This document shows positions 11,599 to 24,411 of a DNA stretch of 64,000 nucleotides, piece by piece. This DNA comes from Apium graveolens (taxonomy: Eukaryota; Streptophyta; Magnoliopsida; Apiales; Apiaceae): positions 310,698,565-310,762,564 of the forward strand of contig NC_133648.1 in the NCBI RefSeq assembly GCF_009905375.1, in the 5' to 3' direction. Each line of letters starts with the position of its first letter. Position 1 is the stretch's first letter. The position numbers and the translations under genes are program-made. The notes beneath the pieces were generated by a model, which saw only the letters and a list, made by a program, of their open reading frames with translations, made no database searches and was not told where the DNA came from.

Positions 11599-13748
11599 AC
11601 CAAATGAAAAGCAATGGAGAGGAGGTAAGTGATGTTCGTGTTATTGAAAAAATTCTTCGCTCACTTATCTCTAAATTTGATTATAAAATCTTCGAAATTG
11701 AGGAGGCTAAAGATATAGACGAAATGACTATTCACGAGCTTATGGGATCACTACAAGCCCATGAAGAAAAAATGTTTAAAAGGAATGAACCAATTGAACA
11801 AGCCTTGTAAGCAAAATTATCTTTCAAAATTAATGATGGAAGATACACAAGTCAAAGAGGTCGTGGTCAAGGACGTGGACGAGGCTTCTTACATGGACAA
11901 GGAAGAGGACGTGGCCAACAAAGAGAAGAAAATTAAAAGGATGAAAGAGTGTGCGAGACAAGAAATTCAAGGGGCCGTGGAAGAGGAAGATTTATTTCAA
12001 GGTAAGACAAATCAAATGTCAAGTGTTATAATTGTCAAAAATTTGGTCATTATGCTTCTGAATGCCACACTTCAAGAAATCAAGTTGAGGAGAAAGCTAA
12101 TCTTGTAGAAGACAAATGCAATGAACCCACTTTACTTTTAGCACAAAAAAGGAGAAGAAAATTATGGAGACAGTCTATGGTATCTTGATAGTAGGGCAAG
12201 CTATCATATGTGTAGAAATAAAAACTTGTTCGTGGATCTCGAAGAAAATGTAAATGGCAAAGTCACTTTTAGAGACTCTTCGGGAGTGCCCATCAAAGGA
12301 AGAGGTAACATCTTAATTCGTTGAAAAATGGAGATCATGATTTTATTTTAAGTGTTTATTATGTAACTAGTATGAAAGAAAATATCTTAAGTTTGGGCCA
12401 ACTAATGGAGAAAGCCTACACCATAATTATGAAAGATGGATTTCTTAACTTAAGAGACTCTTGTGATAATTTAATTGCTAAGGTGCCTATGACCAAGAAT
12501 TGTATGTTTGTTCTCGAAATTAAAAATGATGCTAAAAAATGTTTAAAGCCTTATGTTGGATATTTTTTTTGGCTCTGGCATCTTACGCACTTAAATTTTG
12601 AAAGATTAAATTCACTATCTAAGAAGCACATGGTGAACGGTTTGCCTCACATCAATCATCCAAATCAAATTTATGAAGGATGCCTATTCGAAATCTATGA
12701 CAAGAACAAATGAGCCGCTTGAACTTATTCACTCAGATGTATGTGGGCCTTTTAATCCTCCATCTTTTAGCAAAAATCGTTATTTTTTATTATTTATTGA
12801 TAATTTTAGCCGCAAGACATGGGTGTACTTTCTCAAAGAGAAGTCTCAAGTTTTTGAATGCTTTAAAAAATTCAAAGTGCAAGTTGAAAAGGTGGGCAAA
12901 TATTATATATAAAAGCAATTCGTTCGGATCGAGGAGGCGAATTCAATTCAAATGAGTTCTTAAAATTTTGTGAAGATCATGGAATAAGAACACCCGCAAC
13001 GGTGCCAAGATCACCTCAACAAAATCGAGTCGCTGAAAGAAAAAATAGAAGCATTCTCAATATGGCTCGAAACATGCTAAAAAGCAAAAATATGCCTAAG
13101 GAGTTTTGGGCCGAAGCAGTAGATTGTTCCGTTTACTTGTCAAATCGATGTCCAACAAGAATTGTCAAAGACATGACTCCACAACAAGCATGGAAAGGAA
13201 AAAGAACATATATTACTCACTTACGGGTTTTTGGAAGCATAGCTTATGCACATGTCGATGATGAGCTACGAATAAAGTTAGATTACAAAAGTGAGAAGTA
13301 TGTCTTTGTTGGCTATGATGCAAGAGCAAACGGGTACAAACTTTACAACCCCATTAATGGAAAAATTATTATTAGTAGAGATATTATGTTTGATGAAGTA
13401 GGCTCATGGGATTGGAGCAATGCACAAGAAGATTATAATTTTTTCTCATTTATTGATGAAGAAGACATTAAAGAAAATTATGGGCAACATATCACTCTTC
13501 CCACATTACCACGAGCAACAAGTAGTGATGGACAAACAACTCGCTCATCTTTTTCAAGTGATAGTTATGAGACACCACCAAGGAATTATAGAAATCTTCA
13601 AGAAATTTATAATAAAACGGATGAGGTTCCCGCCATTTCTGACTTAACTCTACTTTGTATTCTAGCGGAAACTAAACAAACAAGCTTCAAATAAGCCGTG
13701 CAAGATGAAAGTTGGAAGAAAGCAATGGATGAGGAGATTGAGTCAATC
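11599..13748 (+). repeat. Internal tandem duplication of copia gag-PR-INT, unit 2
   Basis: Second unit, collinear with 9415-11598. It has its own stops (for example 11808) and small deletions: 6 bp within the LRLGH motif, and ~22 bp after CEGCLF. The copies have therefore diverged since the duplication. Confidence 0.9.
11604..13690 (+). pseudogene. copia Gag C-terminus, protease and integrase (copy 2)
   Basis: The Gag part ([21 protein letters not shown] region, zinc knuckle near 12024-12066) is broken by a stop at 11808. The protease again reads D-S-R-A-S (near 12186). Integrase keeps all three catalytic segments: IHSDVCGPF, SDRGGEF and the glutamate in RVAERKNR. Its zinc-binding part is damaged, because the histidine motif is shortened and the second cysteine pair is disrupted. 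The last segment ends with a stop just after TSFK at 13692. Confidence 0.85.
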
Positions 13749-15190
13749 AAGAAGAATGAGACGTGGGAGTTAGCAACACTTCCTAAAGGGAAAAAAGCTT
13801 TTGGTGTGAAGTGGGTATATAAGGTAAAGAAAAATGCCCAAGGCATGGTTGAAAAGTACAAGGAAAGATTGGTAGCTAAAGGCTACAATCAAAGACATTG
13901 AGTGGATTATGACAAAGTATTTGCACATGTCGCAAGAATGGAGACTATAACGCTAATAGTCTCATTGGCGGCCCAAAATGGATGGCAAATTCATCAAATG
14001 GATGTAAAATCTGACTTTTTGAATGGTGTTCTTGAAGAAAATGTGTATGTGGAGTAACCATTGGGATACATCATGAAATGACAAGAAGGAAAAGTATTAA
14101 AGTTAAAGAAGGCCCTATACGGATTGAAACAAGCGCCACAGGCTTGGAATAGTAGACTTGATAAATACTTTTAATCTCAAGAATTTTACAAGTGTCCTCA
14201 TGAACATGCTCTATATGCCAAGGTTACAAAAACTGGAGAATTTCTTCTTGAGTGCTTGTATGTGGATGATTTAATATTTACGGGAAATAGTCCAAATATG
14301 TTTGAGAATTTTAAGAAAGACATGGCAAGAGAAATTGAGATGATCGACATTGGGCCTATGTCTTACTATCTTGGCATTGAAGTTAAGAAAATGAATGATG
14401 GAATACAAATATCACAAGGAAGTTATACAAGGGAGATTTTGAAGAAGTTTAAGATGGAAAATTGTCAAGCCGTTAGCACCCTTATTGAGTGTGGATCAAA
14501 GTTGTAAAATTTTGAAAATGGTGAGAAGGTGGATCCCACTACCTTCAAAAGTCTTGTGGGAAGTTTGAAATACTTGACATGCACGAGGCCCGATATACTC
14601 TATAGTGTTGGACTTGTTAGTCGCTACATGGAGACTCGAACAACAACACACTTAAAGGCGGCCAAGAGGATTCTTCATTACCTTAAAGGTACGATGGATT
14701 ATAAGTTATTTTATCATCGTTCTAATGAATTCAAACTTGTTGGTTATTGTGATAATGATTGGGCCGGTGATATTGATGAATGAAAGAGTACCACCGGATA
14801 TGTGTTCTTTATGGGTGATACATCTTTTTCATGGAGTTCAAAAAATAACCCATTGTTACCTTATCTACTTGTGAAGCAGAATATGTGGCGGCATGCTCTT
14901 GTGTTTGTCAAGCTATATGGTTAAGGAGAGTTTTGGAGGAGCTCTATATATCACAAAATGAGCCCACTGAAATATTGGCCGATAACAAGTCGGCTATAGC
15001 TTTGGCGAAAAATTCGGTATTTCATGAACAAAGCAAGCATATTGACATAAATATCATTACATTTGAGAATGCATTGTAAGAAATGAAGTGGAGGTCAACT
15101 ATGTGAAGTACCAAAATCAAATAGGTGACATCTTTACAAAGCCACTCAAGAGTGACGTCTTCAACAAATTTCGGAGCTTACTTAGGATAG
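13693..15190 (+). pseudogene. copia reverse transcriptase and RNase H
   Basis: RT begins WKKAMDEEIESIKKNETWEL. Downstream are KALYGLKQAPQAWN and the catalytic YVDD at about 14260. RNase H follows: LVGYCDNDWAG (catalytic D), STTGYVFFMG, SCVCQAIWLRRVLEEL and DNKSAIALAKN. Stops lie at about 13899, 14056, 14080, 14172, 14505 and 14781, and there is a frameshift near 14865. The segment is single-copy, unlike the gag-PR-INT part. Confidence 0.88.
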
Positions 15191-15207
15191 TCAAAATTAA
15201 GGGAGGG

Positions 15208-15523
15208 TGTTAAAAACAAAATATAATTTTGACTTAAAATAATATAAGTGTATGGACTATTCTAGATTATTCTTGATTTTGTCTAAATTTAGAACTATCC
15301 ATACAGTGTTCTAATAGTGTGTCTTTTGATCTCTAGCATTTAAGAAAGAGTCTTTTGAACTCTAGCAATTAAGTGTCTAGATTTTTCCATGGAGTCTCAT
15401 ATAAAGCCTTGTACCAAATTATTTGTGATAAAATCATTTTCAAGAATTATAGTTTATATAAAATACCTCTTCTCCTAAATATTTTGAGTTGTGTGAGTTT
15501 GGGTGAGATCGTTTCTTCCAACA
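15208..15523 (+). repeat. Right LTR of the outer copia element
   Basis: 316 bp, preceded by the polypurine tract at 15195-15207 and followed by CCCGG, the near-match of the left flank CTCGG. Confidence 0.92.
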
Positions 15524-15654
15524 CCCGGGTATTGCCCCTCCAAAAATAAATTTTTTATAATATATATTAAATTATAAACTTAAATTATATTTACATATCC
15601 ATATTTTCAATAAAATAATATTCATTTTTTTATATTTTCAATTATTCTAAATTG

Positions 15655-17015
15655 TTCAATAATTTTAAGTGTCAAACAACAGGTATAGTTAACTAGTGTT
15701 TAATCCTAATGTGGTGTTTTGATTATTTTAAAAAAAAATCAATGATCCAAACGTATGGATATCAATAAATATATAAAATAATGATATAACCAAAATTTAT
15801 TTTCAAATTAATTTTTTTTGTTTGCCTTTTTAACAGTCAAGTAACAGTTTGACTAGTATAACTAACTACTGTTTAATCCTCAATTGTTGTTTTAATTATT
15901 TTAAAAATATTTTTTAAATATCCAACCACATGAATGTTAATATATATATATATATTAGTGATATAACCAATATTTCATATCACAATAATTTTATTTGGTT
16001 TGTCATTTTAACAGTCAAGCACGAGTTTGTCATTTAGGAGCCTACTTGGGATACTCAAAATTAAGGGAGGGTATTAAAAATAAAATATAATTTTTACTTA
16101 AAATAATAGAAGTGTATGGACTATTCTAGATTATATTTGATTTTGTCTAAAATTTAGAACTATCTATAGAGTGTTCTAATAGTGTGTCTTTTGATCTGTA
16201 GCATTTAAGAAAGAGTATTTTGAACTCTAGCAATTAAGTAAGTGTCTAGATTTTTCCATGGAGTCTCATATAAAGCCTTGTACCAAATCATTTGTGATAA
16301 AATCATTTTCAAGCATTATAGTTTATATAAAATACCTCTTCTCCTAAATATTTTGAGTTGTGTGACTTTCGGTGAGATCCTTTCTTCCAACACCCGGGTC
16401 TTGCCCCTCCAATGTGAGATTTATTCAAAATAAATCTTTTATAATATTTATTAAATTATAAAATTAAATTATATTTACATATCTATATCTTCAATAAAAT
16501 AATATTCATTTTTTTATATTTTCAGTTATTCTAAATTGCTGAATAATTTTAGCTGTCAAACAATAGTTTGACAAGTATAGTTAACTAGTGTTTAATCCTG
16601 ATGTGGTGTTTTAATTATTTTAAAAAGAAATCAATGATCCAACCTTATGGATATCAATAAATATATAAAATAATGATAAAACCAAAATTTATTTTCAAAT
16701 TAATTTTTTTTGTTTTCCTTTTTTAACAGTCAAGTAACTGTTTGACTAGTACAACTAACTACTCTTTAATCCTCAATTGTTGTTTTAATTATTTTAAAAA
16801 ATATTTTTTAATGATCCAACCATATGAATGTCAATATATATATGTATATTAGTGATATAACCAATATTTCATATCACAATAATTTATTTGATTTGTCATT
16901 TTAACAGCCAAGCATGAGTTGCTTGACTAGTATAGCTAACTAGTGTTTACTTCTAAATTTGTGTATCGATTATTTTAAAAATATTTCTCAACGATCCAAC
17001 CGTATGAATGTCAAT

Positions 17016-17064
<49 letters not shown>

Positions 17065-20000
17065 TGATATAACCAAAGTTACATATCAAAATAATTTTAT
17101 TTGGTTTATAGTTTAACTAGAACACCTAACTAGTGTTTACTTCTGAATATGTTTTTGAGTATTTTAAAAATATTTCTCAACGATCCAACCGTATGGATGT
17201 AAATAGATTTATTAGTTATATAACCAATGTTACATATCAAAATAATTTTATTTGGTTTGTCATTTTAACAGTGAAACACGCGTTTAACTAGTATAGCTAA
17301 CTAGTGTTTACTTCTGAATTTGTGTTTGGATTATTTTAAAAATATTTCTCAACAATCCAACCATATGGATGTCAATAAATATATATATTAGTTATATAAA
17401 TAAATTTACATATCAAAATAATTTTATTTGGTTTGGCATTTCAACAGTGAAGTATTAGTTTAACTAGAACAACTAACTAGTATTTACTTCTGAATATGTT
17501 TTTCGATTATTTAAAAAATATTTCTTAATGATTGAACCGTACAGATGTCAATAGATATATATTAGTGGTATAACCAAAATTACATATCAAAATAATTTTA
17601 TTTGATTTGTCATTTTAACAGTCAAGCATGAGTTTGACTAGTGCAACTAACTAGTATTTACTTCTGAATTTGTGTTTCGATTATTTAAAAAATATTTTTC
17701 AACGATCCAATCATATGGATGTCAATATATATATATATATTAGTGATATAACAAAAATTTCATATCAAAATAATTTTATTTGGTTTGCCATTTTAAGATT
17801 CAAGCATGAGTTTGACTAGTGCAACTAACTAGTGTCTACTTCTGAATTTGTGTTTCTTATTTTATAAATATTTCTCAACGATCCAACCGTATGGATGTCA
17901 ATAGATATATATATATATTAGTGATATAACCAAAATTTCATATCAAAATAATTTTATTTAGTTTGTCATTTTAACAGTCAAGCATGAGTTTGACTAGTGC
18001 AACTAACTAGTGTCTACTTCTGAATTTGTGTTTCGATTATTTTATAAATATTTCTCAATGATCCCACCATATGTATGTTAATAGATATATATATTAGTGA
18101 TATAACCAAAATTTCATATCAAGATAATTTTAATTAGTTTTGCCATTTTAAAATTCAAGCATGAGTTTGACTAGTACAGCTAACTAGTGTTTACTTCTGA
18201 ATTTGTTTAGATTATTTTAAAAATATTTCTCAATGACCCAACTGTATGGATGTCAATAGATATATATGTTAGTGACATAACCAAAAATTCATATCAAAAT
18301 AAATTTATTTGGTTTGCCATTTTAACAATTAATCATGAGTTTGACTAATGCAACAACTAGTGTCTACTTCTGAATTTGTGTTTCAATTATTTTTTAAATA
18401 TTTCTCAACGATCCAACCATATGGATGTCAATAGATATATAAATTAGTGATATAACCAAAATTTCATATCAAAATATTTTATTTTGTTTGACATATTAAC
18501 AGTCAAGCATGAGTTTGACTAGTGCAACTAACTAGTGTTTACTTCTGAATTTGTGTTTCGATTATTTTAAAAATATTGTTCAATGATCCAACCATATGGA
18601 TGCCAATATATATATATATATATATTAGTGATATAACAGAAATTTCATATCAAAATAATTTTATTTAGTTTGCCATTTTAAGATTCAAGCATGACTTTGA
18701 CTAGTGCAACTAACTAGTTTCTATTTCTGAATTTGTCTTTCTTATTTTATAAAATTCTCAACGATCCAACCGTATGGATGTCAATAGATATATATATATA
18801 TATTAGTGATATAACCAGAATTTCATATCAAAATAATTTTATTTAGTTTGTCATTTTAACAGTCAAGCATGAGTTTGACTAGTGCAACTAACTAGTGTCC
18901 ACTTATGAATTTGTGTTTCGATTATTTTATAAATATTTCAAAACGATCCAACCGTATGTATGTCAATAGAAATATATATTAGTGATATAACCAAAATTTC
19001 ATATCAAGATAATTTTAATTAGGTTTGCCATTTTAACATTCAAGCATGAGTTTGACTAGTACAGCTAACTAGTGTTTACTTCTGAATTTGTGTTTCGATT
19101 ATTTTAAAAATATTTCATAACGTCCCAACTGTATGGATGTCAATAGATATATATGTTAGTGACATAACCAAAAATTCATATCAAAATAAATTTATTTGGT
19201 TTGCCATTTTAACAGTCAATCATGAGTTTGACTAGTGCAACTAACTAGTGTTTACTTCTGAATTTGTGTTTCGATTATCTTAAAAAAAATATTTCTCAAC
19301 AATCCAACCATATAGAAGTCAATACATTGATATATTAGTGATATAATTAAAATTTTATATCAAAATAATTTTATTTGGTTTGTCATTTTAATAGTCAAGC
19401 ATGAGTTTGACTAATGCAACACCTAGTGTCTACTTCTGAATTTGTGTTTCGATTATTTTATAAATATTTCTCAACGATCCAACCATATGGATGTCAATAG
19501 ATATATAAATTAGTGATATAACCAAAATTTCATATCAAAATAATTTTATTTTGTTTGCCATTTAACATTCAAGCATGAGTTTGACTAGTAGAGCTAATTA
19601 GTGTTTACTTCTGAATTTGTGTTTCGATTATTTTAAAAATATTTCTCAACAATCCAACTTTATGGATGTCAATAGATATATATGTTAGTGATATAACCAA
19701 AAATTCATATAAAAATAATTTTATTCGGTTTGCCATTTTAACAGTCAAGCATGAGATGGACCAGTACAACTAACTAGTGTTTACTTCTGAATATGTTTTT
19801 CGATTATTTTAAAAATATTTCTCAATGATCCAACCATATAGATGTCAATATATATATATTAGTGATATAACCAAAATTTTATATCAAAATATATTTATTT
19901 AGTTTATCATTTTAATAATCAAACATGAGTTTGACTAGGACAGCTAACTAGTGTTTACTTTTGAATTTGTGTTTCGATTATTTTAAAAATATTTCTCAAC

Positions 20001-20392
20001 AATCCAACCATGTGGATGTCAATAGATATATATATATTAGTGATATAACCAAAATGTCATATCAAAATAATTTTATTTGGTTTGCCATTTTAACAGTCAA
20101 GCATGAGTTTGACTAGTACAGCTAACTAGTGTTTACTTCTGAATTTGTGTTTCGATTATTTTAAAAATATTTCTCAACGATCCAACGTATGAATTTTAAT
20201 AGATATATACACTAGTTATATAACCAAAATTTAATATCAAAATAATTTAATTTGGTTTGCCATTTATCATTCAAGTATTAGTTTCACTAGAACAACTATA
20301 TACACCATATAGCAAAAAAAACTAGTGTTTACTTCTGAATATGTTTTTCCATTATTTTAAACATATTTTTTATTGATCGAATTGTATGGATG

Positions 20393-20427
<35 letters not shown>

Positions 20428-20460
20428 GATATAATCAATGTTTCAGATTAAATAATTTTT
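15655..20460. repeat. Satellite array 2, ~175-bp monomer
   Basis: About 27 head-to-tail monomers of the same family as array 1. They share the core gatccaaccatatggatgt, a variable TA run, ttagtgatataaccaaaatt, aataattttatttggtttg, ccattttaacagtcaagca and gtttgactagtgcaactaac. Core spacing between 17700 and 19150 is about 173-180 bp. The array is interrupted near 16033-16556 by the duplicated copia LTR and its flank. It has no coding capacity. Confidence 0.9.
16072..16392 (+). repeat. Third copy of the outer copia LTR
   Basis: 321 bp. It starts TATTAAAAA (a TG to TA change), carries a small insertion near 16228 and ends TTCCAACA. It belongs to unit 2 of the duplication. Confidence 0.88.
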
Positions 20461-20559
20461 ATCAAAATATTCATTTTTTTTGAAATTTCTAAAATGTCAC
20501 CCAAATAAATAAATACTGACATTAATATGTTTGGATCATGAAATTATATTTTATAAAAA

Positions 20560-20999
20560 TTGAAAATATCATAAATTAGGTGTTAATTTACGACGGAATC
20601 TGTCATAAATTACCGGTTTCAAAAAATTTGAGAAAAGTTAAATTTATCGCCAAAATTTTGGGGAAAAGTTGAATTTCCCTCTTTGATAACTTACGATAAA
20701 TTCTAATTTCCGTCGTAAATCAGACGATCTGATGTTTTTCGTCACAAATATTTCGTTGTAAATTTAGAAAAAATAAATTTTTATTTAATTTCAAGTTAAA
20801 ATTTTAATAAAAATAATTAACTTACGACGGATTTAGATTTCCGTCGTAAGTTGAAACTCCATCCTTTTTTTATTCAAATGATGAAAGTTTTAATAATAAA
20901 ATAATCAACTTACGAAAGATATTATTTCCGTCATAAGTTAGGGGCACATTTTTTTCCGTCGTAAGTTGGCCGTCGTAAATGGCCGAATTTGTTGTAGTG
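20560..20999. mobile_element. Right terminus of CACTA element 2
   Basis: The last bases, TTTGTTGTAGTG (20988-20999), are the inverted form of the CACTA tip CACTACAACAAA. The preceding 430 bp carry subterminal repeats of TTACGACGGA and its complement TCCGTCGTAA in both orientations (20589, 20690, 20715, 20821, 20843, 20910, 20955 and 20970). Array 2 lies directly inside this end, the same arrangement as in CACTA element 1. No matching left tip was found. It may have been lost, or it may lie left of the copia insertion. Confidence 0.8.
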
Positions 21000-21004
21000 T
21001 GTAT

Positions 21005-21787
21005 AGCTCACCGTCGCGTTCTTCATCATAAAAGATAGAAGTGATGTCTTTTAGTGCATCTTCAACATTGCTCTTGATTTCAGTACCTTTGATTGGCTTG
21101 CTTAAGCTACACCTTCTACCACTGCACTTGCATTCTTTTACAACACTAGTGTTACCATAATTTATATGTAAAGAATCGGCAGTGTGTGCGAACGTGGTGT
21201 ATTCATATTTAGCTTCAAGTATTAAAAAGGATGTTTATTACATATTTGTGCCGACCATAGGTCAAACTATCCATGCAGAAAAAAATAATAAGATCTTGGA
21301 GAGATGTGACATAAATGTTCTTAAAGTTTCTACGAGGAGGCCCCAAAAGGTGATCCTTAAATAAAGTCACAACCTCCCCGCCTAAGTTCCTAACACATAC
21401 TATTTCGTTCCTTAATGTCAGGAATAATCGGGTGTTGTGAAGAAAAATGAACATTGATGGCGTCATAGATTTAGTTCTCTTCACCTCTATCAGCTCAGAC
21501 GTCAGAACATGTACATTAAAATTTCCAACTATTACAAGTTACAAAGGGAAATAGAGAAGAGAACATGCATATTATTATAAAGTAAATAAGTATATACATC
21601 AAGAATTAGCAGATTTTCGTTCTCCAGCTTGACCAGCATCTTTTCCCGGAACACTCCAATAAAATTCACTCTTTTGTGAAGTAGGGGATAAATGAAGGAT
21701 TTAAGAACACATCCATCCTTTTGTGAATGAAACTTAAGAGGGGCATGTCTTCTCGCTTTGGTATAAATCAACATCTTTAATCCCCGG
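21005..21787 (-). pseudogene. C-terminal fragment of a WD40-like plant protein gene (copy 1)
   Basis: Three minus-strand coding stretches fit one plant gene. 21787 to ~21597 reads LIYTKARRHAPLKFHS and LHKRVNFIGVFREKMLVKLE. 21508 to ~21240 reads VLTSELIEVKRTKSMTPSMF and NIYVTSLQDLIIFFCMDS. About 21190 to 21005 reads CKCSGRRCSLSKPIKGTE and EDALKDITSIFYDEERDGEL. I recall this order, ending in a DITxxFYDEERN-type motif, from the C-terminal part of a plant F-box/WD40-repeat-like protein. That assignment is from memory and moderate. The coding sequence stops where CACTA element 2 begins (20999), and a hAT MITE touches its upstream end. Confidence 0.5.
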
Positions 21788-22875
21788 GCAGGGGTAGACG
21801 CAGAACCAAAACATGAGGGGGCCAAAATATTTCTATAAAATGGAGATCTTCATTTCCAGTTTCCTGGTCAACATAAACCCTGATGCTATAGTTAGAAAAC
21901 AGATTTCAAAAGCATGACTAGCATACAACCACCGCTAAATGAACATATACATAAGGGATCCAATATATATTGTACATGTGAGTCTGAAATAGGTTCCATT
22001 TAGTCTCCACTCATAGTTTCCTGTTACACGAAATCTGTAACTAAATACAAGGACCATAAACAAAATATGAAATAACAGGTTTTAATACCACAACACATGA
22101 AGAAAAACTGAAATCTTTACAACCCAAACAACTTAGCGAACAATTGGTATGCAATATTTTTATGCAAAAGGATGAGGGGGGCATGGCCACCCATGGCCTT
22201 ACCTTGCGTCCGCCACTGTCCCCGGATGTATGTCAAGAAGATGTGTCAAAGTTTTATTGTTGGCAGTTACCGCACCTTATTATTCAAAAAAAGTGTATTT
22301 TACTAGTACATATACATAACATTTATATTCTAAGAATTATCTGTTGAAAATAGGCGTTAGACAACTAAAAGGTGTTGTTATAAAGTTCATCCAATGTGTT
22401 GTTAAACAAGCTATTTGATACTGTGAGAATACTTACAGTAGGGCAGTATATTTAAACCAAGTTAATACCTTCGACCTGGATAATTTATTAATTTCATTGA
22501 GTTCATTACTATATTTATATATAAATAGATAGTGTCTATAACTTGTTATTCCAAGATCAAGGACATAAAGTTACTGGTTTAAGGTCATGTGTTTTAAAGT
22601 GATTAAGAGAAAGTTCAAGAGTGTCTTAGCAGATCTCCTATAAATATTATAAAATATAATCTCTTGCTGATTTAAAACAAGGTTTTTGCACATCAAATCC
22701 AACAACATGCCTTCTTTCTTGCCTTATTATTAAAATAATAATATATTTAAATAATAATTGGTGGCAAATGAAAATGGTGAGAAGGAAGTGATGTTCAAAA
22801 AAACAGGGAAACAAATATTTTATTGATAGATATATTATAGGGCATGCAAAATGGTGATTTATAAATAAGGCCTGA
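21365..22875. repeat. Repeat D, copy 1 (includes the WD40-like exons)
   Basis: This stretch, without its MITE, is repeated at 25685-26725 and 52965-54010, and its last third again at 50188-50530. Shared landmarks are ctcttcacctctatcagctc, tgtgtcaaagtgttac, cacatcaaatccaacaacat and tattttattgatag. In each block, copies of D lie on both sides of the Ulp1 exons. Confidence 0.85.
21789..22218. mobile_element. hAT-type MITE
   Basis: 430 bp. The left end CAGGGGTAGACGCAG pairs with the right end TGCGTCCGCCACTG. Further inward, atgagggggcc matches ggggggcat in inverted order. It is flanked by 8-bp duplications TCCCCGGG (21781-21788) and TCCCCGGA (22219-22226). Related copies at ~26080 and ~53365 lack it, so they give the empty site. 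No transposase. Confidence 0.88.
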
Positions 22876-23369
22876 TACAAGCCCTAATTTAGGTAACCCT
22901 CAAACAACTTCTTAATCTAGCAAGAAAGATTAGCATGCAGCCCTGAAAAGTGTTATACAACCCGAATCGAGCCAAGTTTTACACCAACCGAGCCTTGTTT
23001 TACATAAATTGAACCCTAAAATTCTAAGTATATTTTTAATTAAATTTGATTTTTTTCATCTTTTGACTCGTGTGTGTGTGTATTTGACAGACTATTTATG
23101 CATTTGTGTATCTTGGTGAATTTATGTGTATAAATTGTTCATTATTTATGTGATATGTGGTTTTTCCGATATATTTGTGCTAATATTCTCACAAATCTTT
23201 TACTAATGTTATTTAAAGTGATTTATTAGGACTAATATATGAGGTTGTTGTGTAATTTCTGAAATGCAGTTGAGTGCGCGACTGCAATTTTAGTTGTATA
23301 TGAGTTTGACAAAAAAAAGAAAGGGTTATATAATGTACAATAATAAAAGATCAGAAATTTTATTTATAG

Positions 23370-24271
23370 GTATTTGTATACCAAGGTTCATAAGAGAAAA
23401 CTATCCGACATGTATGCATTTATTGATCCAGCGACCACTTGTAAGCTCAACGATGATTTTTAAGCTTATTTTGTCGAATGGATAAATACTGGCGATTCTC
23501 ACATATTCCTCATGTCTCATAATAATAAGTAAGTTCTAGCATTTGCATAAGTACAGATTATATTAGTAGAATCTGTCTCAATATTTTTTAAATTCTGATT
23601 TTGATTTATTTAAAATTAAAACAATTATCATTGGATTTGGATTATAATTTGGGAATCAGAAATCTTCATTCTCAACCCCGTGGCTCATCTGACAAATTTT
23701 TTAAAATTGGAGCAGCAATAACACGGGATTGTTTATTAAACTATTTTTTATATATGTATGATGTCTGTTTTATTTAGGATTTTTTAGATTTGATGTTACT
23801 GCATACTAATTTTGTACAGAGCAGTTAGATCTTATAATGCTATAAAAAGATTGGTCAACAAAAACCCCAAGGTTAAGAACCTTAGCGTAAGTATTAATTT
23901 GTGCACATTTGTTTTTAGTAGGATTTTTGTGTAAATTCTTTCTATTTTGGGAATGATTGATTGTTAATTTTTTGTTGAATTAGGGATCTCCGAAACAACC
24001 GGGTGGATATGAGTGTATGTGGGTACGTTGTCGTGCGTTACATTAAAGACATATTGGAAGATAAGGAAATGAACTTCATGACCAAGGTAATAAATGTACC
24101 TTTAGTTGCAATCTGCAAGCATATTATCTATACGTAGTATGCTGATTATGCTCATTTTGTACTCTCCAGTGGGCAGCTAAGATTGAAAGTCCTGCACAAG
24201 GGAGGAACTTGATGAAGTATGATTCGAGGCTCTTCAATATGTCCAAGAGTTTGTTTAGTTTTCATCTGTGA
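23370..24271 (+). pseudogene. CACTA-type Ulp1 (C48) protease, 3' exons (copy A)
   Basis: Four spliced exons resemble the C-terminal peptidase part of the second CACTA gene: 23370-23528 (YLYTKVHKRKLSDMYAFIDP), 23820-23886 (AVRSYNAIKRLVNKNPKVKN), 23984-24086 and 24170-24271. All have GT/AG borders. Against copy B, exon 1 has a stop (F-stop-A) and exon 3 has a 4-base insertion within GAGTGTGGG, which breaks the frame at the catalytic cysteine region. Upstream exons are missing. The family cleaves SUMO-like conjugates. In transposons its role is unclear. Confidence 0.75.
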
Positions 24272-24411
24272 CAAGGGAACAATATTTGATCATTACATTG
24301 TTGGCTAGCTGGTCTTTTGGCTGGTTACTTTTTGCTGGTACTTGTAGTCTGGTACTTGTAGTCTTGATATGGTACTTATAGTCTTGATCTGCTTCTGTAG
24401 TGTTCTACTAA
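24272..24411. other. 3' flank of the Ulp1 exons
   Basis: Noncoding. It is collinear with 51954-52105 of the second block and contains short repeats of ggtacttgtagtc. Confidence 0.5.

Larger units (their letters stand above)
6445..15523 (+). mobile_element. Ty1/copia LTR retrotransposon, degenerate and rearranged
   Basis: Two similar LTRs (6445-6761 and 15208-15523) begin TGTTAAAAA and end TTCCAACA. The primer binding site TGGTATCAAGAGCC (6765-6778) follows the left LTR, and a polypurine tract (AATTAAGGGAGGG) precedes the right one. The 5-bp flanks are CTCGG and CCCGG, a target duplication with one mismatch. The order gag, protease, integrase, RT, RNase H (INT before RT) is diagnostic of copia. 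The element is dead. Gag is split by a nested LTR element, gag-PR-INT is tandemly repeated, and stops and frameshifts occur throughout. Confidence 0.93.
15172..16916 (+). repeat. Tandem duplication of copia 3' end plus satellite flank
   Basis: Unit 1 (15172-16032) holds the last bases of the copia element, its right LTR and ~500 bp of flank. Unit 2 (16033-16916) repeats all of it, offset by ~863 bp. It includes the polypurine tract, an LTR at 16072-16392 and the flank starting CCCGGGTCTTGCCCCTCC. The shared non-element flank shows this is a DNA duplication after insertion, not a second integration. Confidence 0.85.
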
